64,000 bases of DNA from Nostoc sp. ATCC 43529 (GCA_003326205.1 LWTK01000020.1:186001-250000); one strand, 5' to 3'; positions 10,349 to 21,382 are shown, counted from the first letter of the stretch. Numbers and translations: made by a program. The notes: generated by a model not told the origin, from the sequence alone.

Positions 10349-11092
10349 ATGACGGACGCCTTAGGATGGCGAAAAAAATTCGGGGTGCTTGCCCCCAGTA
10401 CGAACACCATCGTCGAACCAGATTTTCACGCGATGGCTGTACCGGGCGTTACGTCTCACATGTCCCGGATTCATATTCGAGACCAGGATTTAAGTAGCGA
10501 TGAAAAAATGGTGCGTATTCTAGAGGAAATCGACAACGAAATTTTTTTCGCAGTCGATCGCGTCATGACTGCGGCTATCGACTATCTAATTATGGGAATG
10601 AGTGCCGAGACTTTTTGGGGAGGAATCGAGGGGAATCGAGCTTTCATCAAACGACTTGAAGACTATACTGGCGTGCAAGTCGCTACCGGCGCTTCGGCAT
10701 GTCACGCAGCTGTGGAAGCCTTCAAACTAAACAAAATTGCAGTCATCACCCCTTATCAGGCTGTGGCTGACGATAAGTTACGCCGCTTCTTTAGTGACAT
10801 CGACGTGGAAGTCGTGCGCCTGAAAGGATTGCGTTGCCCCACAGCAATAGCGATCGCCGAAGTCTCTGAAGATACTCTTCGCAACTGCCTTCAGGAAATC
10901 GATGGTGATGATATAGATGGGATCGTCCAAATGGGTACTAATTTGAGTATGCTCCGGCTTGCTGACGAAGCAGAGCGATGGCTCAAAAAGCCGATCGTTG
11001 CCATCAATGGAGCAACTTGGTGGTATGCCTTACGACAAAACGATATTAGCGATCGAGTCTACGGGTGTGGCAGACTCCTGAGAGAATTTTGA
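10349..11092 (+). CDS. Maleate cis-trans isomerase / arylmalonate decarboxylase family (Asp/Glu racemase fold)
   Basis: GVLAPSTNTIVEPDF, YLIMGMSAETFWGG, ATGASACHAAVEAF, KIAVITPYQ, PIVAINGATWWYALR. Confidence 0.83.
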   Translation: MTDALGWRKKFGVLAPSTNTIVEPDFHAMAVPGVTSHMSRIHIRDQDLSSDEKMVRILEEIDNEIFFAVDRVMTAAIDYLIMGMSAETFWGGIEGNRAFIKRLEDYTGVQVATGASACHAAVEAFKLNKIAVITPYQAVADDKLRRFFSDIDVEVVRLKGLRCPTAIAIAEVSEDTLRNCLQEIDGDDIDGIVQMGTNLSMLRLADEAERWLKKPIVAINGATWWYALRQNDISDRVYGCGRLLREF

Positions 11093-11093
11093 A

Positions 11094-12461
11094 TTACCAA
11101 CTACGAAGTTTTAAAGCTCGTTGTTTGTAACGGACTATGCACAGTAGAACAATTAGCAATATAAAGGCTTTCATCGTAGATGGCTCCACTACCTTCTTGA
11201 CTTCCGTCGCGGGAGTTTGAGGAGTAACACTACATGGAATTTCAATAATTTGTGTAGTATCGGAACCGTTATTATTTGGAGTTAAATCGCATTCTCCTTT
11301 GTTGGTGAGAGACAAAGGTGGATTTGTGGGAGAAGAAATTGTGGGAGAAGAAATCAATGGCTGTCCTGAAGAACCCGAAGAACTACCATCATCCAGTAGT
11401 AGAAGCAGAATTAAACCAAGACCGCCAACTCCAATTATTGGCCAGAGTGGGAAAGAATCAGAACTGTCTTGTACTAGGACATCTCCCGCAGAACCAGGGA
11501 AAGTATCGAGACTGATTGCTTCTCCCTCGAATGGAACTGGATTGTCAGCCAGCAAAATATCTCCTGGTATATCTTCTCCCAAGAGTTGATTGAATTCTTG
11601 TGGAATTGCATTATTGGGGCGTCCGAATTCCCCACCATCTTCAGAGTATGGAAAGGATAGTACTTCAAAAATCCTGTTTTCTAATTGGTTTGGATCTCCA
11701 GAATTTAGTGCATTCAAGCCTCTAGAGATTTTATCTACATAAAAATTTGTCATTTCTGGCGATAAGCCTAGAGACTGAATCTGCTCTTTGATGTTGGAAA
11801 TTTTTGAGGCTTCTTCAAACAACAGCCGTCCGTATGACAATTTCAAGTTTAGTAATCCATTACGGAGGCTCAGCGAGTCATTGCTTCCTGAATATGGCGC
11901 CCAGTAGAACTGCTTGGTTACAAGTCCCAGTCCTTCTACTGGGTTACGACCAAAAGATTGTCCCAGGACGTATTGAGATCCATCCATGATTGTGGAGGAT
12001 TCTTTTCTCCAAAATGAAGCAAAAGGTACTGTAGAGAGATTGCGATTGTTACCGTAAAAGCTAGCGAAATTCTGAAAATTTTTCTCCCCACCAGCCGCTC
12101 TTATCAGTAGATTTTGATAGTTAGTCCCGCCGTTTAGCTCAATTAATCGCTGGATTACCGTTCCAGTTTTATTGCAAGTCAAACCAAATCCCACATCACA
12201 TCCAGGAATTACTCTCATCTGACTGAGATTTTGGTTATTGACTTGATACTGGAGATATTCATACTCCAATCCTCGTTGGATACCATAACGGCCAATATTT
12301 AACTGTGCAAAAGCAGACTGCCACGTAGTGAGTACTACTGCAACAGATGAGAATGCGATAGTCGCCCAGCGAACCGCCTTCGGCATAGCAATTCTTTGAA
12401 TAGTTGATTTAGGCAAGATGTACCTCCGATAGATAGGGATTGGGGATTGGGCATTGGGCAT
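11094..12461 (-). CDS. Hypothetical exported protein with degenerate PEP-CTERM-like C-terminus
   Basis: Signal-like N-terminus; C-terminus VVEPSTMKAFILLIVLLCIVRYKQRALKLRSW. Confidence 0.65.
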   Translation of the reverse strand: MPNAQSPIPIYRRYILPKSTIQRIAMPKAVRWATIAFSSVAVVLTTWQSAFAQLNIGRYGIQRGLEYEYLQYQVNNQNLSQMRVIPGCDVGFGLTCNKTGTVIQRLIELNGGTNYQNLLIRAAGGEKNFQNFASFYGNNRNLSTVPFASFWRKESSTIMDGSQYVLGQSFGRNPVEGLGLVTKQFYWAPYSGSNDSLSLRNGLLNLKLSYGRLLFEEASKISNIKEQIQSLGLSPEMTNFYVDKISRGLNALNSGDPNQLENRIFEVLSFPYSEDGGEFGRPNNAIPQEFNQLLGEDIPGDILLADNPVPFEGEAISLDTFPGSAGDVLVQDSSDSFPLWPIIGVGGLGLILLLLLDDGSSSGSSGQPLISSPTISSPTNPPLSLTNKGECDLTPNNNGSDTTQIIEIPCSVTPQTPATEVKKVVEPSTMKAFILLIVLLCIVRYKQRALKLRSW

Positions 12462-12478
12462 TGGGGATTGGGCATTGG
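12430..12478. repeat. Heptamer-type tandem repeat (ggggattgggcattgggcatt...)
   Basis: gattggggattgggcattgggcattggggattgggcattgg. Confidence 0.75.
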
Positions 12479-12530
12479 TTATGAATTATTCTCTTTGTCT
12501 CCCTTGTCTCCCCAGTCCCCAGCCCCGACT

Positions 12531-13171
12531 TCAACTCTTAGGTAAATCAATATTGATCGTGATTCCGGTACCTTTGAGATTTCCTGATGAGAGTGTGTGA
12601 TATATGACTAATGCTCGGTTTGGTTGGTCAAAAAGGAATCCGCGAGGTGTAGGTTTGATCTTCCCTTGTTTGACTAGGGAAACGAAAGCTTCTAAATATC
12701 TACGTATACCTTGGCGGTTCTCTTGATTAGTATTCGTATGATGCTCAATCAGCATCATAAAAAAGTCCAAGCTACGATTTTCTTGACCCTCTATCAGACT
12801 TCCTTCATCTAAGAAAGAACTTGCTATGAGTCGGTTATCAACTTGTTTGACTTTAAAAAGAGTAAAGTAACGTCCTTCTTTTTTAGGATCGTTCGCATAA
12901 CAAACCCACGAACCTTCTTGATTCTGTGTAAAACCTTGGTCAGCAAGGTAGGAAAGCAAAGAATTGCTTGCTTTGGTTTGTAGTGGAGGTAATAAATCTT
13001 CAATGGGATCTAAAGAGCAAATCCTTTGGGTTGTTGTCTTTTGAGGAACAGCAGGAGTCTCTTGGGTATAGACGCCGATAGGCTTGTCTTCAGACATTGC
13101 AATGTTAGACATCGCAGCCAACGCACAGACTTGGAAGAAAAATACTCCAAATAAACGAACAATAATATTCA
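12531..13171 (-). CDS. Hypothetical exported protein
   Basis: MNIIVRLFGVFFFQVCALAAMSNIAMSEDK is a plausible signal peptide; the listed ORF extends upstream to 13343. Confidence 0.62.
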
Positions 13172-14255
13172 TGTTTTTCCTGTTACTTTTGCTTACATTG
13201 TCAAAAATTAACTTGTTACTAGATCGGCATTGATTTAGTAGTCTTAAATTATTTGCTAAATTGAAGTATTTCCCTGATTTGACCAACTTTAGGCTGTATT
13301 CTTGGGAGTAAGATATGACTATTCGATATAGATAATCCAGCACAAATAGGCATAAATATTATTTAAATATAATGCCTAATTTCAAAGTTTTATTGGCAAT
13401 ATAAAACTTGCTTTTCGATATTTTTGCATATACGAAAAACAGCTGATGCTATGCCAATTTTTTGTATTCAAATTCAGTTTTTCACTATTTTCAGAAGGTT
13501 TTGTGATATACCTTTCTGTCTGTAGTGATTACTAAAAAGTGGCTTTATTAGCTATTTGATAGCTTATATAACCAGAATTATAAAAGCTCTGTGCTTTGAA
13601 CAGTAAGCTTTTTACTGATTCTGATGGTAGATTAAATAATGTTTTGTTTTTTTGGAGGTAGCACACCTAACTAGCTGTTTCAGCATTTTTTTATTTGATG
13701 TATAAATAATATCTCTTGACAGTAAAATAATATTACCATGAGCTTGAGATGTGCAACGCTTTTGTGGACAGTTATCAAAGCTGTACACACTGAATTAGAA
13801 CTATCTCTTGATTAAATGTTATGGCAAATACCTGACACTAAAAGTCGATTGACTTACACGCGCCTAGTATTTTAAAATCTAATACTATTATTTTTGGTGT
13901 TAGTAGTTAAATGTTTTAAATATAACAAATATTTAAATTAACTACGGAGAATTGATATATTATGATTGTTGGATAAGCCTGATTGTCTGAGTTTTAGGCT
14001 ACAGGCGATCGCATGAAGTAAAGTTAAATTAGATTACAGCTATATAACTATTATTTAGCAGAGTATTGTCATCGACCTTAATCAGGCTGAATCTTTTTAT
14101 TTACCAATGGTTCGAGCATTGCTAAATATTGTTATGAGTAAACAATATGTAGTTATGTTTGCTCTGTAGATAGAGAAATATCATGAGCAAAATGAGTAAA
14201 ATGCTCTCATAGCGATCGCTATTCTTGACCAGAATCAAAAGATGAACTTGGTGCT

Positions 14256-14702
14256 TTGATAAGTTTTGGCTGTATGAATGCGGAATTTTTTTATAGTATT
14301 CCTTTGATGCCTTTAGTATTACTCTGGCTGGCTTATGCTTTCTTGGGGTGGTATCTTGCTGCTAATCATATTATTTGGTTAGTGGGAGCTTTTGTCGCTG
14401 CTATGGTTATAGCTGTAATACGCAAGAGTATTTCTTGGTTAGAACGTTTAGTTGAATTTGGCTCTAAAGTCTTAGTTGTCATTTTATTTTTAAGCATATC
14501 AATTGCTTTAGTCGCAACTTGGTCGTTATTATTTAGTCTATTTCTCATACCATTAGCAACTACGCTTTTAGCTGATTTGGAAATGCGTTTTGCTGGTTTC
14601 AACAAAATAGATTCATTTTGGATATTAACAATCCTAGCAATATTAGGTTTGGTAGTAGGTGAAGTAATAGATATTCTATTTTTTCCCAGTAGCAGATATT
14701 AA
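14256..14702 (+). CDS. Hypothetical membrane protein
   Basis: 148-aa ORF with several hydrophobic stretches. Confidence 0.55.
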   Translation: MISFGCMNAEFFYSIPLMPLVLLWLAYAFLGWYLAANHIIWLVGAFVAAMVIAVIRKSISWLERLVEFGSKVLVVILFLSISIALVATWSLLFSLFLIPLATTLLADLEMRFAGFNKIDSFWILTILAILGLVVGEVIDILFFPSSRY

Positions 14703-14804
14703 AACAGAATTCAGAATGGGCTACGCCAAGCTGCGCTAAAAGAATTTAGCAATGCTTGAAGTGGGAGATTTAGCAAAAAGAAAATTTCCTTTGTTTATCT
14801 GATT

Positions 14805-15458
14805 TTATCGTCGTTTCGTGGAAGGATTTGGAGATGGAGCCAAATTTTGGGTTGTTGGTTGCTTGGCTGCGTTTAATTCTTCTTGCAACATTTTCTGATA
14901 AATTTTAGGCAAAGAACTACTAATAGAGTTAGTTTCTATGCCATATCCCAAGCTTGTCCAAGTGGGAGAAAGTAGCCGCAAAACTTCATTTAATTTTCCC
15001 TGACGCAAGAGTTGAGAAATATCAGTTCTCCAAACTTTTGAATCATTTAGCCAACGATAAACTACTATGTCTTGATATTCTGCTTCAAAACTATAATTCA
15101 CCCAAAACATCAACCGCATTGGGTTTGGGTGATAGCGAGGGGCTATATTATACCAGGTAGTATTGATAATTTGATATCTACCTGCGGCAGTGGAACAATT
15201 ACCTGTGTTGGGGCCGGTGATAATTGTGACGCATATCTCAGGATGTCGGCTGAGGTCGTTGACTTGCTGTCCACCATACAACAGAGAATAGGGACGGTTA
15301 CCGTTTGCCTCACTTGCTGAGATGGTTCGCATTAAAGCGCGAATATAAGGGTCGCCATCTTTCATCACCAAAGGTGGCTGTCTAACTTCAAAGATCGGAT
15401 CGGAAGGCGATCGCAATTCTCCTTGAATATACCACTGCAACAAACACACAAAGCCCAA
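14805..15458 (-). CDS. Lysozyme-like muramidase (phage lambda lysozyme/COG4678-like)
   Basis: YIRALMRTISASEANGNRPYSLLYGGQQVNDLSRHPEICVTIITGPNTGNCSTAAGRYQIINTTWY; catalytic-type SEA(N)G and TAAGRYQ motifs. Confidence 0.82.
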   Translation of the reverse strand: MGFVCLLQWYIQGELRSPSDPIFEVRQPPLVMKDGDPYIRALMRTISASEANGNRPYSLLYGGQQVNDLSRHPEICVTIITGPNTGNCSTAAGRYQIINTTWYNIAPRYHPNPMRLMFWVNYSFEAEYQDIVVYRWLNDSKVWRTDISQLLRQGKLNEVLRLLSPTWTSLGYGIETNSISSSLPKIYQKMLQEELNAAKQPTTQNLAPSPNPSTKRR

Positions 15459-15965
15459 AAGCGCCGCTATTGGGCCAATCAGTTTTTCAACACCTTTGAA
15501 TTCAAAGCCTTTCAGAATTTGACTCCTTAAAATTTGCTTTTTTCGCTAACGAAAATTATCGACGAACTCATTGTGACAAAGTTCGCGTTTGTTGTCATAC
15601 AGTAGGCAATAGGCAATGGGCAATAGGCAATAAGCTTAAAAGTCTCTTGCTGGCAGGCTTTTATCAGTTTATGTCCTAACCTAGCTGGCAACTGCTATAT
15701 CAAATCTGTTCGCTGATTTTTTTTTGACTAGAGAAAGTGAGGAGTAAAGAAGAAAGATGTTTGTTTCATTTATAACTAGTGAAGTACACATATGCATTTT
15801 CCACTGAAATCTATCTGTAATTGAAATACTGACTAAAGTATATAAATTCTGACTTCTTGTGCCGAAAAGTGTATCTTGAGAAAGATATTGTGAAATTAAC
15901 TATTATGTTTAAATTAGCACACAGTTATATGTACTTCACTAGTAGTTGCTATACAAGGGAAACAG

Positions 15966-16928
15966 ATGTCCGAAACCACATCAAATTCAGAAATGGTATA
16001 TCGAGTTCTCGGTAGTACAAATGAGAAAGTTTCTGCCATCGGACTCGGTGGTTGGCATATTGGCTTGAAGCACGTTCATGAGCAACTCGCGATCCGAATT
16101 GTTCGCACGGCGATCGATCGCGGCATTACTTTTATGGATAATAGTTGGGATTACAATGGTGGAGTTAGCGAGATTCGCATGGGAAAAGCACTGCGCGATC
16201 GCTACCGTGACAAAGTGTTCCTGATGACGAAAATTGATGGTCGCTCGAAGAAAGCAGCAGCAAAACAACTAGACGAATCACTTCAACGTTTGCAAGTTGA
16301 TTATATCGATCTCGTTCAGCACCACGAAATTCTTCGCCATGAAGATCCATATCGAGTTTTTGACCCAGAAGGCGCCAACGCTGCTTTGATTGAAGCGCGA
16401 GAAGCTGGTAAGCTGCGATACATTGGTTTCACTGGACACAAAGACCCCTACGTGCATCTGCACATGCTGGAAGTTGCAGCCAGTCATCAATTTAAATTTG
16501 ATGCAGTGCAGATGCCGCTGAATGTGATGGATGCACATTATCGGAGCTTTGAAAAACTGGTTTTGCCAGAACTAGTCAAACAAAACATCGGCGTTCTTGG
16601 TATGAAAAGCCTAGCAAACGGTATACTTTTACGCTCAAATACTGTAGAGCCAATCGAGTGTTTACACTATGCTCTGAATCTGCTGACATCGGTTGTAATT
16701 ACTGGAATTGATAGTATGGAGATTCTCGAACAAGCCTTGACAGCGGTGCAGACATTCCAGCCAATGGATGAACAACAAGTGCGATCGCTCCTAGCAAAAA
16801 CCGCAAAAGCAGCATCAAGCGGCGAGTTTGAACCATTCAAAACTTCATCAATTTTTGACAGCACCGCCCAAAATCTAGATTGGCTAGGAGATGAACCACA
16901 ACGCATCCAACAATTGATGCCAGGTTAA
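15966..16928 (+). CDS. Aldo/keto reductase
   Basis: LGSTNEKVSAIGLGGWHIG...GITFMDNSWDYNGGVSEIRMGKAL...LDESLQRLQVDYIDLVQHHEI...RYIGFTGH. Confidence 0.9.
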   Translation: MSETTSNSEMVYRVLGSTNEKVSAIGLGGWHIGLKHVHEQLAIRIVRTAIDRGITFMDNSWDYNGGVSEIRMGKALRDRYRDKVFLMTKIDGRSKKAAAKQLDESLQRLQVDYIDLVQHHEILRHEDPYRVFDPEGANAALIEAREAGKLRYIGFTGHKDPYVHLHMLEVAASHQFKFDAVQMPLNVMDAHYRSFEKLVLPELVKQNIGVLGMKSLANGILLRSNTVEPIECLHYALNLLTSVVITGIDSMEILEQALTAVQTFQPMDEQQVRSLLAKTAKAASSGEFEPFKTSSIFDSTAQNLDWLGDEPQRIQQLMPG

Positions 16929-16931
16929 AGA

Positions 16932-17022
16932 AGAATACAGAATACAGAATTCAGAATTCAGAATTCAGAATTAAAGATGGGTATGAAACTATTGCCTATT
17001 GCCTATTGCCTATTGCCTGTTC
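16932..17022. repeat. Two adjacent heptamer tandem repeats (cagaatt and attgcct)
   Basis: acagaatacagaattcagaattcagaattcagaatt and attgcctattgcctattgcctattgcctg. Confidence 0.85.
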
Positions 17023-17165
17023 CCTGTTCTCTTCTACATATCATTGTTAGAAGCATTCAGAGCATAATCAGCTGCTGCTTGGGCGCGACGGCGGCTCATT
17101 TTTTGTTCGTGAGCATCGTAGGCAATACAGATCCAAATTAAAGCCGAATAATTCGTCGTACCAAA

Positions 17166-17716
17166 TGGGTAGTAAATCTGCTAACGTACAAGCCAGTTCA
17201 ATGCCAGCCGGCCCTTGCCCCAATGATGGCGACACTCAGCAGTAGCCGACGACGTTGCGAGTCTTGAGTTTGAATTGCCTCATGCAGCCTGTGTCGCAAG
17301 TGTTTTCGTAAAGCGGATCGCCTCTTCCCCAGAGGTAAAGGGTATGGCATGTTCCGCTGCACCGGAAGTATCGAAGTAGGTTGTTTTACTGCCCAGTGCT
17401 AATACTAAGTTGCCATACTCAAAAACCTTTCCAGAGGCGAGGATAACTCTGCGTTGATGTGGGTGAATCGATTCCACTGTGTCCTGCATAAAAGTGACAC
17501 TACTATCAGCTAAAAGCTCTTTGTAGCGGGGATAAACTTGTGTGCTGTGTAATTCGCCGCTTAATAATTCATATAATAGGGGTTTGAAACTAAAGCGATC
17601 GCGTTGCTCAATTAAAATAAAGGATGCGAGTAATTTTGATGGCTTAAGTGCAGAGCTGTAAACAGTCCAGCAAAGCCACCACCCAGAATAACTGTGGGAT
17701 AAGATGCTTGCTGCAT
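17166..17716 (-). pseudogene. Type II NADH dehydrogenase (NDH-2) remnant, frameshifted and truncated
   Basis: MQQASYPTVILGGGFAGLFTALHLSHQNY / IEQRDRFSFKPLLYELLSGELH...YKELLADSSVTFMQDTVESIHPHQRRVILASGKVFEYGNLVLALGSKTTYFD...EEAIRFTK / LRHRLHEAIQTQDSQRRRLLLSVAIIGA recovered only by changing frame. Confidence 0.85.
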
Positions 17717-17965
17717 AGGTGTAAGAGTTGCTGTGAGTGAACTGCTCTTAGTATGCCGACACTTAGCAACTCTTAAGTGATGAAAAAATAAAGCTTAACT
17801 GAAAAATTCCAGGGAATTTATAACATAGTTTTCACTATTTTCTCAGCAGTAATTCATAATATCAATTCTATTTGAGTTGTGAAAAATATCAGTGATGGCT
17901 GTTGACTGCTGACGATTAACAGTCAACACAAAAAGATTTGCAAATTAAATGCTTTTGGCAGCTTA

Positions 17966-19696
17966 TTATTTTTCGGTATAACGGCGCGGCGTATAAACCC
18001 AAACATTACCATTGCCGCGCTTGATAATTCGGGTTTTTGTGGAACCGACAAGAATAACAGTTCGCATATCGGCAGTAGTTGGTGCTAATTCCTCAAGTGT
18101 TATCACCTTCACAGTCTGTCCTGGTCTGCCGAGATTCCGTCCTAAGACTACTGGTGTATCCGGTGTTCGGTGTTGCAACAAAATATTTCTTGCTTCTGCC
18201 AGTTGCCAAGTACGGTCTTTGGAAACAGGGTTGTAGAAAGCAATTACGAAATCAGCTTCGGCAGCAGCGGCAATTCGTTGGGCGATCGCTGACCAAGGCT
18301 TTAAGATGTCAGAAAGGGAAATTGCACAGAAGTCATGCCCCAGAGGCGCACCAATGGCGGCAGCTGCCGCTTGCATCGCTGAGATACCTGGTGCCACATG
18401 AATATCGATAGTTTCCCATTCCGGCTTAGCATAGCGATCGCATACTTCAAAAACCGCTGTTGCCATTGCATAGATACCAGGGTCGCCAGATGAAACCACG
18501 GCTACATATCGCCCAGATGCAGCTAAATCCAGCGCCATCTTTGCCCGTGCTTCTTCTTCGCGGTTATCGGATTCATGCCGTTGCTTGCCGTCTCCGAGAG
18601 AACCGATTAAGTCTAAGTAGGTTTTATAACCTACCAAATCAGTTGCCGACTTGAGTATTTCCTTGACTTCCCCAGACATCCACTCTTGACCACCGGGGCC
18701 TGTGCCAATAATCGCTAACCGTCCGCGTGGCTGACCAATGGTGTTGGGGTCGATGGGCTGCTGGGCAATGGCGATCGCAATATGAGCAGCAGAAGATATA
18801 GGAGATGCCCCTGTGGCGGCGATCGCTATGGCTTGGACGGGGCTATAACCTTGTGAAAGTAACTTTTCTAGCTGATTTGAGGTAAAAAAGCGAACAGGCA
18901 CTTTTAAGGCTTTAGTTACCGCGTGTATCGCAGGATCGGCAGCGGTGGTGATGGGTGCAAATATGCCAGCGATTGATGCTTTTTCAAGTGCGGCATCAGC
19001 TAATAGTTGATGTACCAGAGCTAGTGTTTGGTCTGTATAATTAACAGTGGCATCAATGGCGATCGCTATAGTTGCAGGGTGGTAGACAAGGCAGTTGGGC
19101 GCAGGAGTCACTAAACGTTCTGTAACCTGAATTGTCAAATCTCCATTTGCATTGATGGGCAGTTTGCTATCACTCAACCAAGGTGCTACGCCTTCTACTT
19201 TGACTTGCGCCCCAGCAAGTAAATCTGAGATAAATTTTTTGGCATCGTCTGGGTTTGCTAAATGGTATCCGGGGGGAGGAGACAACAGCGCTGTGCCCAA
19301 ACGTAAATCCCCCGTAGTGGTTATTGCAGGTTTGACATCAAGGGCTTGGGCAATGCGGCGTGCCAAATCATTTACCCCAGCAAGTCCACCCAAAAGGGGG
19401 ACAACAGCACTACCATCTTCAGCCACAGCTAGCACTGGTGGTTCCTGTCGTTTGTCAGAGAGCATCGGAGCTAGCGTCCTAATCAAAATACCAGCAGCAC
19501 AAATGCCAATCACCGGCGTTCCTTGAGTAAATAACTCGCGCAGCGTCTCGCCAAAATTCCTGAAGCTGACATCAACCCCAGACGTGCGACCCTCTAAACC
19601 ATATAATGTTGTTCCTGGTAGGACGCTGATTATTTTGCGTGCTACTGCCACGCTATTTTGACCTAATACTATAATGGCGGGTGCAACGTTCATCAT
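17966..19696 (-). CDS. cobJ: CbiG-CobJ fusion (cobalt-precorrin 5A hydrolase / precorrin-3B C17-methyltransferase)
   Basis: N-terminal CbiG-like (GTPVIGICAAGILIRTLAPMLSDKRQEPPVLAVAEDGSAVVPLLGGLAGVNDLARRIA) and C-terminal tetrapyrrole methylase (GRLAIIGTGPGGQEWMS...GDPGIYAMA...APGISAMQAAAAAIGAPLGHDFCAISLSD). Confidence 0.93.
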   Translation of the reverse strand: MMNVAPAIIVLGQNSVAVARKIISVLPGTTLYGLEGRTSGVDVSFRNFGETLRELFTQGTPVIGICAAGILIRTLAPMLSDKRQEPPVLAVAEDGSAVVPLLGGLAGVNDLARRIAQALDVKPAITTTGDLRLGTALLSPPPGYHLANPDDAKKFISDLLAGAQVKVEGVAPWLSDSKLPINANGDLTIQVTERLVTPAPNCLVYHPATIAIAIDATVNYTDQTLALVHQLLADAALEKASIAGIFAPITTAADPAIHAVTKALKVPVRFFTSNQLEKLLSQGYSPVQAIAIAATGASPISSAAHIAIAIAQQPIDPNTIGQPRGRLAIIGTGPGGQEWMSGEVKEILKSATDLVGYKTYLDLIGSLGDGKQRHESDNREEEARAKMALDLAASGRYVAVVSSGDPGIYAMATAVFEVCDRYAKPEWETIDIHVAPGISAMQAAAAAIGAPLGHDFCAISLSDILKPWSAIAQRIAAAAEADFVIAFYNPVSKDRTWQLAEARNILLQHRTPDTPVVLGRNLGRPGQTVKVITLEELAPTTADMRTVILVGSTKTRIIKRGNGNVWVYTPRRYTEK

Positions 19697-19808
19697 TAAT
19701 GAATTACAAATTACGAATTCTTCAATTAGTACTTTAAATTCATATAAGACTCATATTTGATTTTTGAAATATACGTAGTGGCGTGACAAGGCTAAAATAG
19801 TGTATTAG

Positions 19809-19883
19809 GTAGGTTGGGTTGAGCAAAGCGAAACCCAACTTGGATATCGGTGTTGGGTTTCGCAGAGCCTCAACCCAACCTAC
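19809..19883. repeat. Palindromic dispersed repeat
   Basis: GTAGGTTGGGTTGAG...CTCAACCCAACCTAC inverted arms with further internal pairing (gaaacccaac / gttgggtttc). Confidence 0.9.
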
Positions 19884-20107
19884 AATTTTTGCATCAATTT
19901 AGGCTTGCCACGCTACTACACATACTTAAATTTTTTCAATAATCAAATCGGATTCCTATAGCTGACTAAATATTTAAACAATGAGGCAGACAAGCGGGAC
20001 ATGGCTTCGCTAAGGGAAAAGGGTAAAGGTTAAAGGGAAAAGAGAAATCTTTCCTTTCCCCCTTCCCCTTTGCCCCTTCCCCCATGCCCCATACCCAATG
20101 CCCAATA

Positions 20108-20497
20108 TCAATTAGCTTTACGCTCTTTGAGTACCCGATCTAGCAAGTCTCTTGCAGGTTGCGCTTTAGCTAAGGCTGCTTGATGGTCACTATGAGCGCG
20201 AACAAGGCGAAAAAGACTGCTCATACCTGTTTTGAGTTGCTCAAGTTCTTCGCCAGTAACCAATTCTCCATCGAGCATCCGTCCAATCAAGGGTTTGATG
20301 TCCCCCACTTCTTGGCGGACTTTTTGGAGCTTTTCTACAGAACTCAGTAAGGTTTTTAGCGAATTCAATATATCATCAATATCCTGGCCACCCTCCACTG
20401 ACTCAAATTCTTCTTCACTTGTTACAGTATCTTTGTCTGAAATTGTAGGCAATTCCTGTATAGAAGTTTCACTTTTAACCCCGTTTGCCCGTGCCAT
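20108..20497 (-). CDS. Hypothetical protein
   Basis: 129-aa ORF, helical and charged; no recognised domain. Confidence 0.6.
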   Translation of the reverse strand: MARANGVKSETSIQELPTISDKDTVTSEEEFESVEGGQDIDDILNSLKTLLSSVEKLQKVRQEVGDIKPLIGRMLDGELVTGEELEQLKTGMSSLFRLVRAHSDHQAALAKAQPARDLLDRVLKERKAN

Positions 20498-20837
20498 TAA
20501 CGTTTCCTCAAGGAATTTTTCTTAGTGTATCGCTTATTCTAAGTTTCTCAAGATAATATCGTCATAATTCGTTAAATAAATACTGATAAATTTCTAAATA
20601 AAAATTGATGCATAATATTTTATATTTATCATCTCTTGGGTGTCTCAGTATCTGAGTGGTTCATTAGATTAAACACAGCGATCGCATCTTCTTTGCTACT
20701 AATAGAATTCCGAAGTTAAACAGTATTTATACCTGGCTGAGTTTGACGGTAAGTTTATGTACTTTTATGGGATTGGGAATAAAAGACGCAAGCAAAAAAA
20801 GTTTCCCTTGTCTTCTGATTCCCAATCCCCTCTACAA

Positions 20838-21382
20838 CTTTAAATCGCTCTGGAAAAGCCACTAAATGCTCGATCGCGAAGATAGCGATCGAATACAGCA
20901 GCGATATTGCAGATGAGTAACCGTCCGGCAGGCGTAACTTCGATGTAATTGGGAGAAAATCTAATCAAGCCGTCGGTTTCTAACTGTCGCAGTTGAAATT
21001 ATTCTTGGGAAAAATATTTTGCAAAATCACAATCAAAGCTCAGATGATATTTTTCTTGAATCTCATCTAGTGATACTTGAAACTGACACATCAATTCCAT
21101 AATCACTGTGCGGCAAATGATGTCATCGCTATCGAGTATGACTCCCCTTTTAATTGGCAATTCACCGCTATCTATCGCCCGAAAATAATTTTTCAAAGAT
21201 TTATGATTCTGCACGTATACATCATCCAAATAAATCAGACTCCGGTTTAGTGGTGTATCCTTGAAAGTTGCGGTGCAGTTGTCCGTTACGCTGAGCGATC
21301 GCCAACTCATCATTCGCCTTAGCGAAACGATCCATACCAAGAGGCGCAATAGGCTGAAACTGGGGAATGGTGAATACCTCAT
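20838..21382 (-). pseudogene. hemN: Oxygen-independent coproporphyrinogen III oxidase (hemN) remnant
   Basis: [38 protein letters not shown] in one frame, then DVYVQNHKSLKNYFRAIDSGELPIKRGVILDSDDIICRTVIMELMCQFQVSLDEIQEKYHLSFD in another, an in-frame TAA (20999-21001), then FQLRQLETDGLIRFSPNYIEVTPAGRLLICNIAAVFDRYLRDRAFSGFSRAI. Confidence 0.9.

Noticed and set aside
13344-14255. About 0.9 kb with no convincing ORF, considered for ncRNA or tRNA
   Set aside because: AT-rich with no recognisable tRNA, riboswitch or strong hairpin by eye; cannot support a call
17280-17489. 69-aa ORF as a standalone gene
   Set aside because: Internal piece of a frameshifted NDH-2 pseudogene
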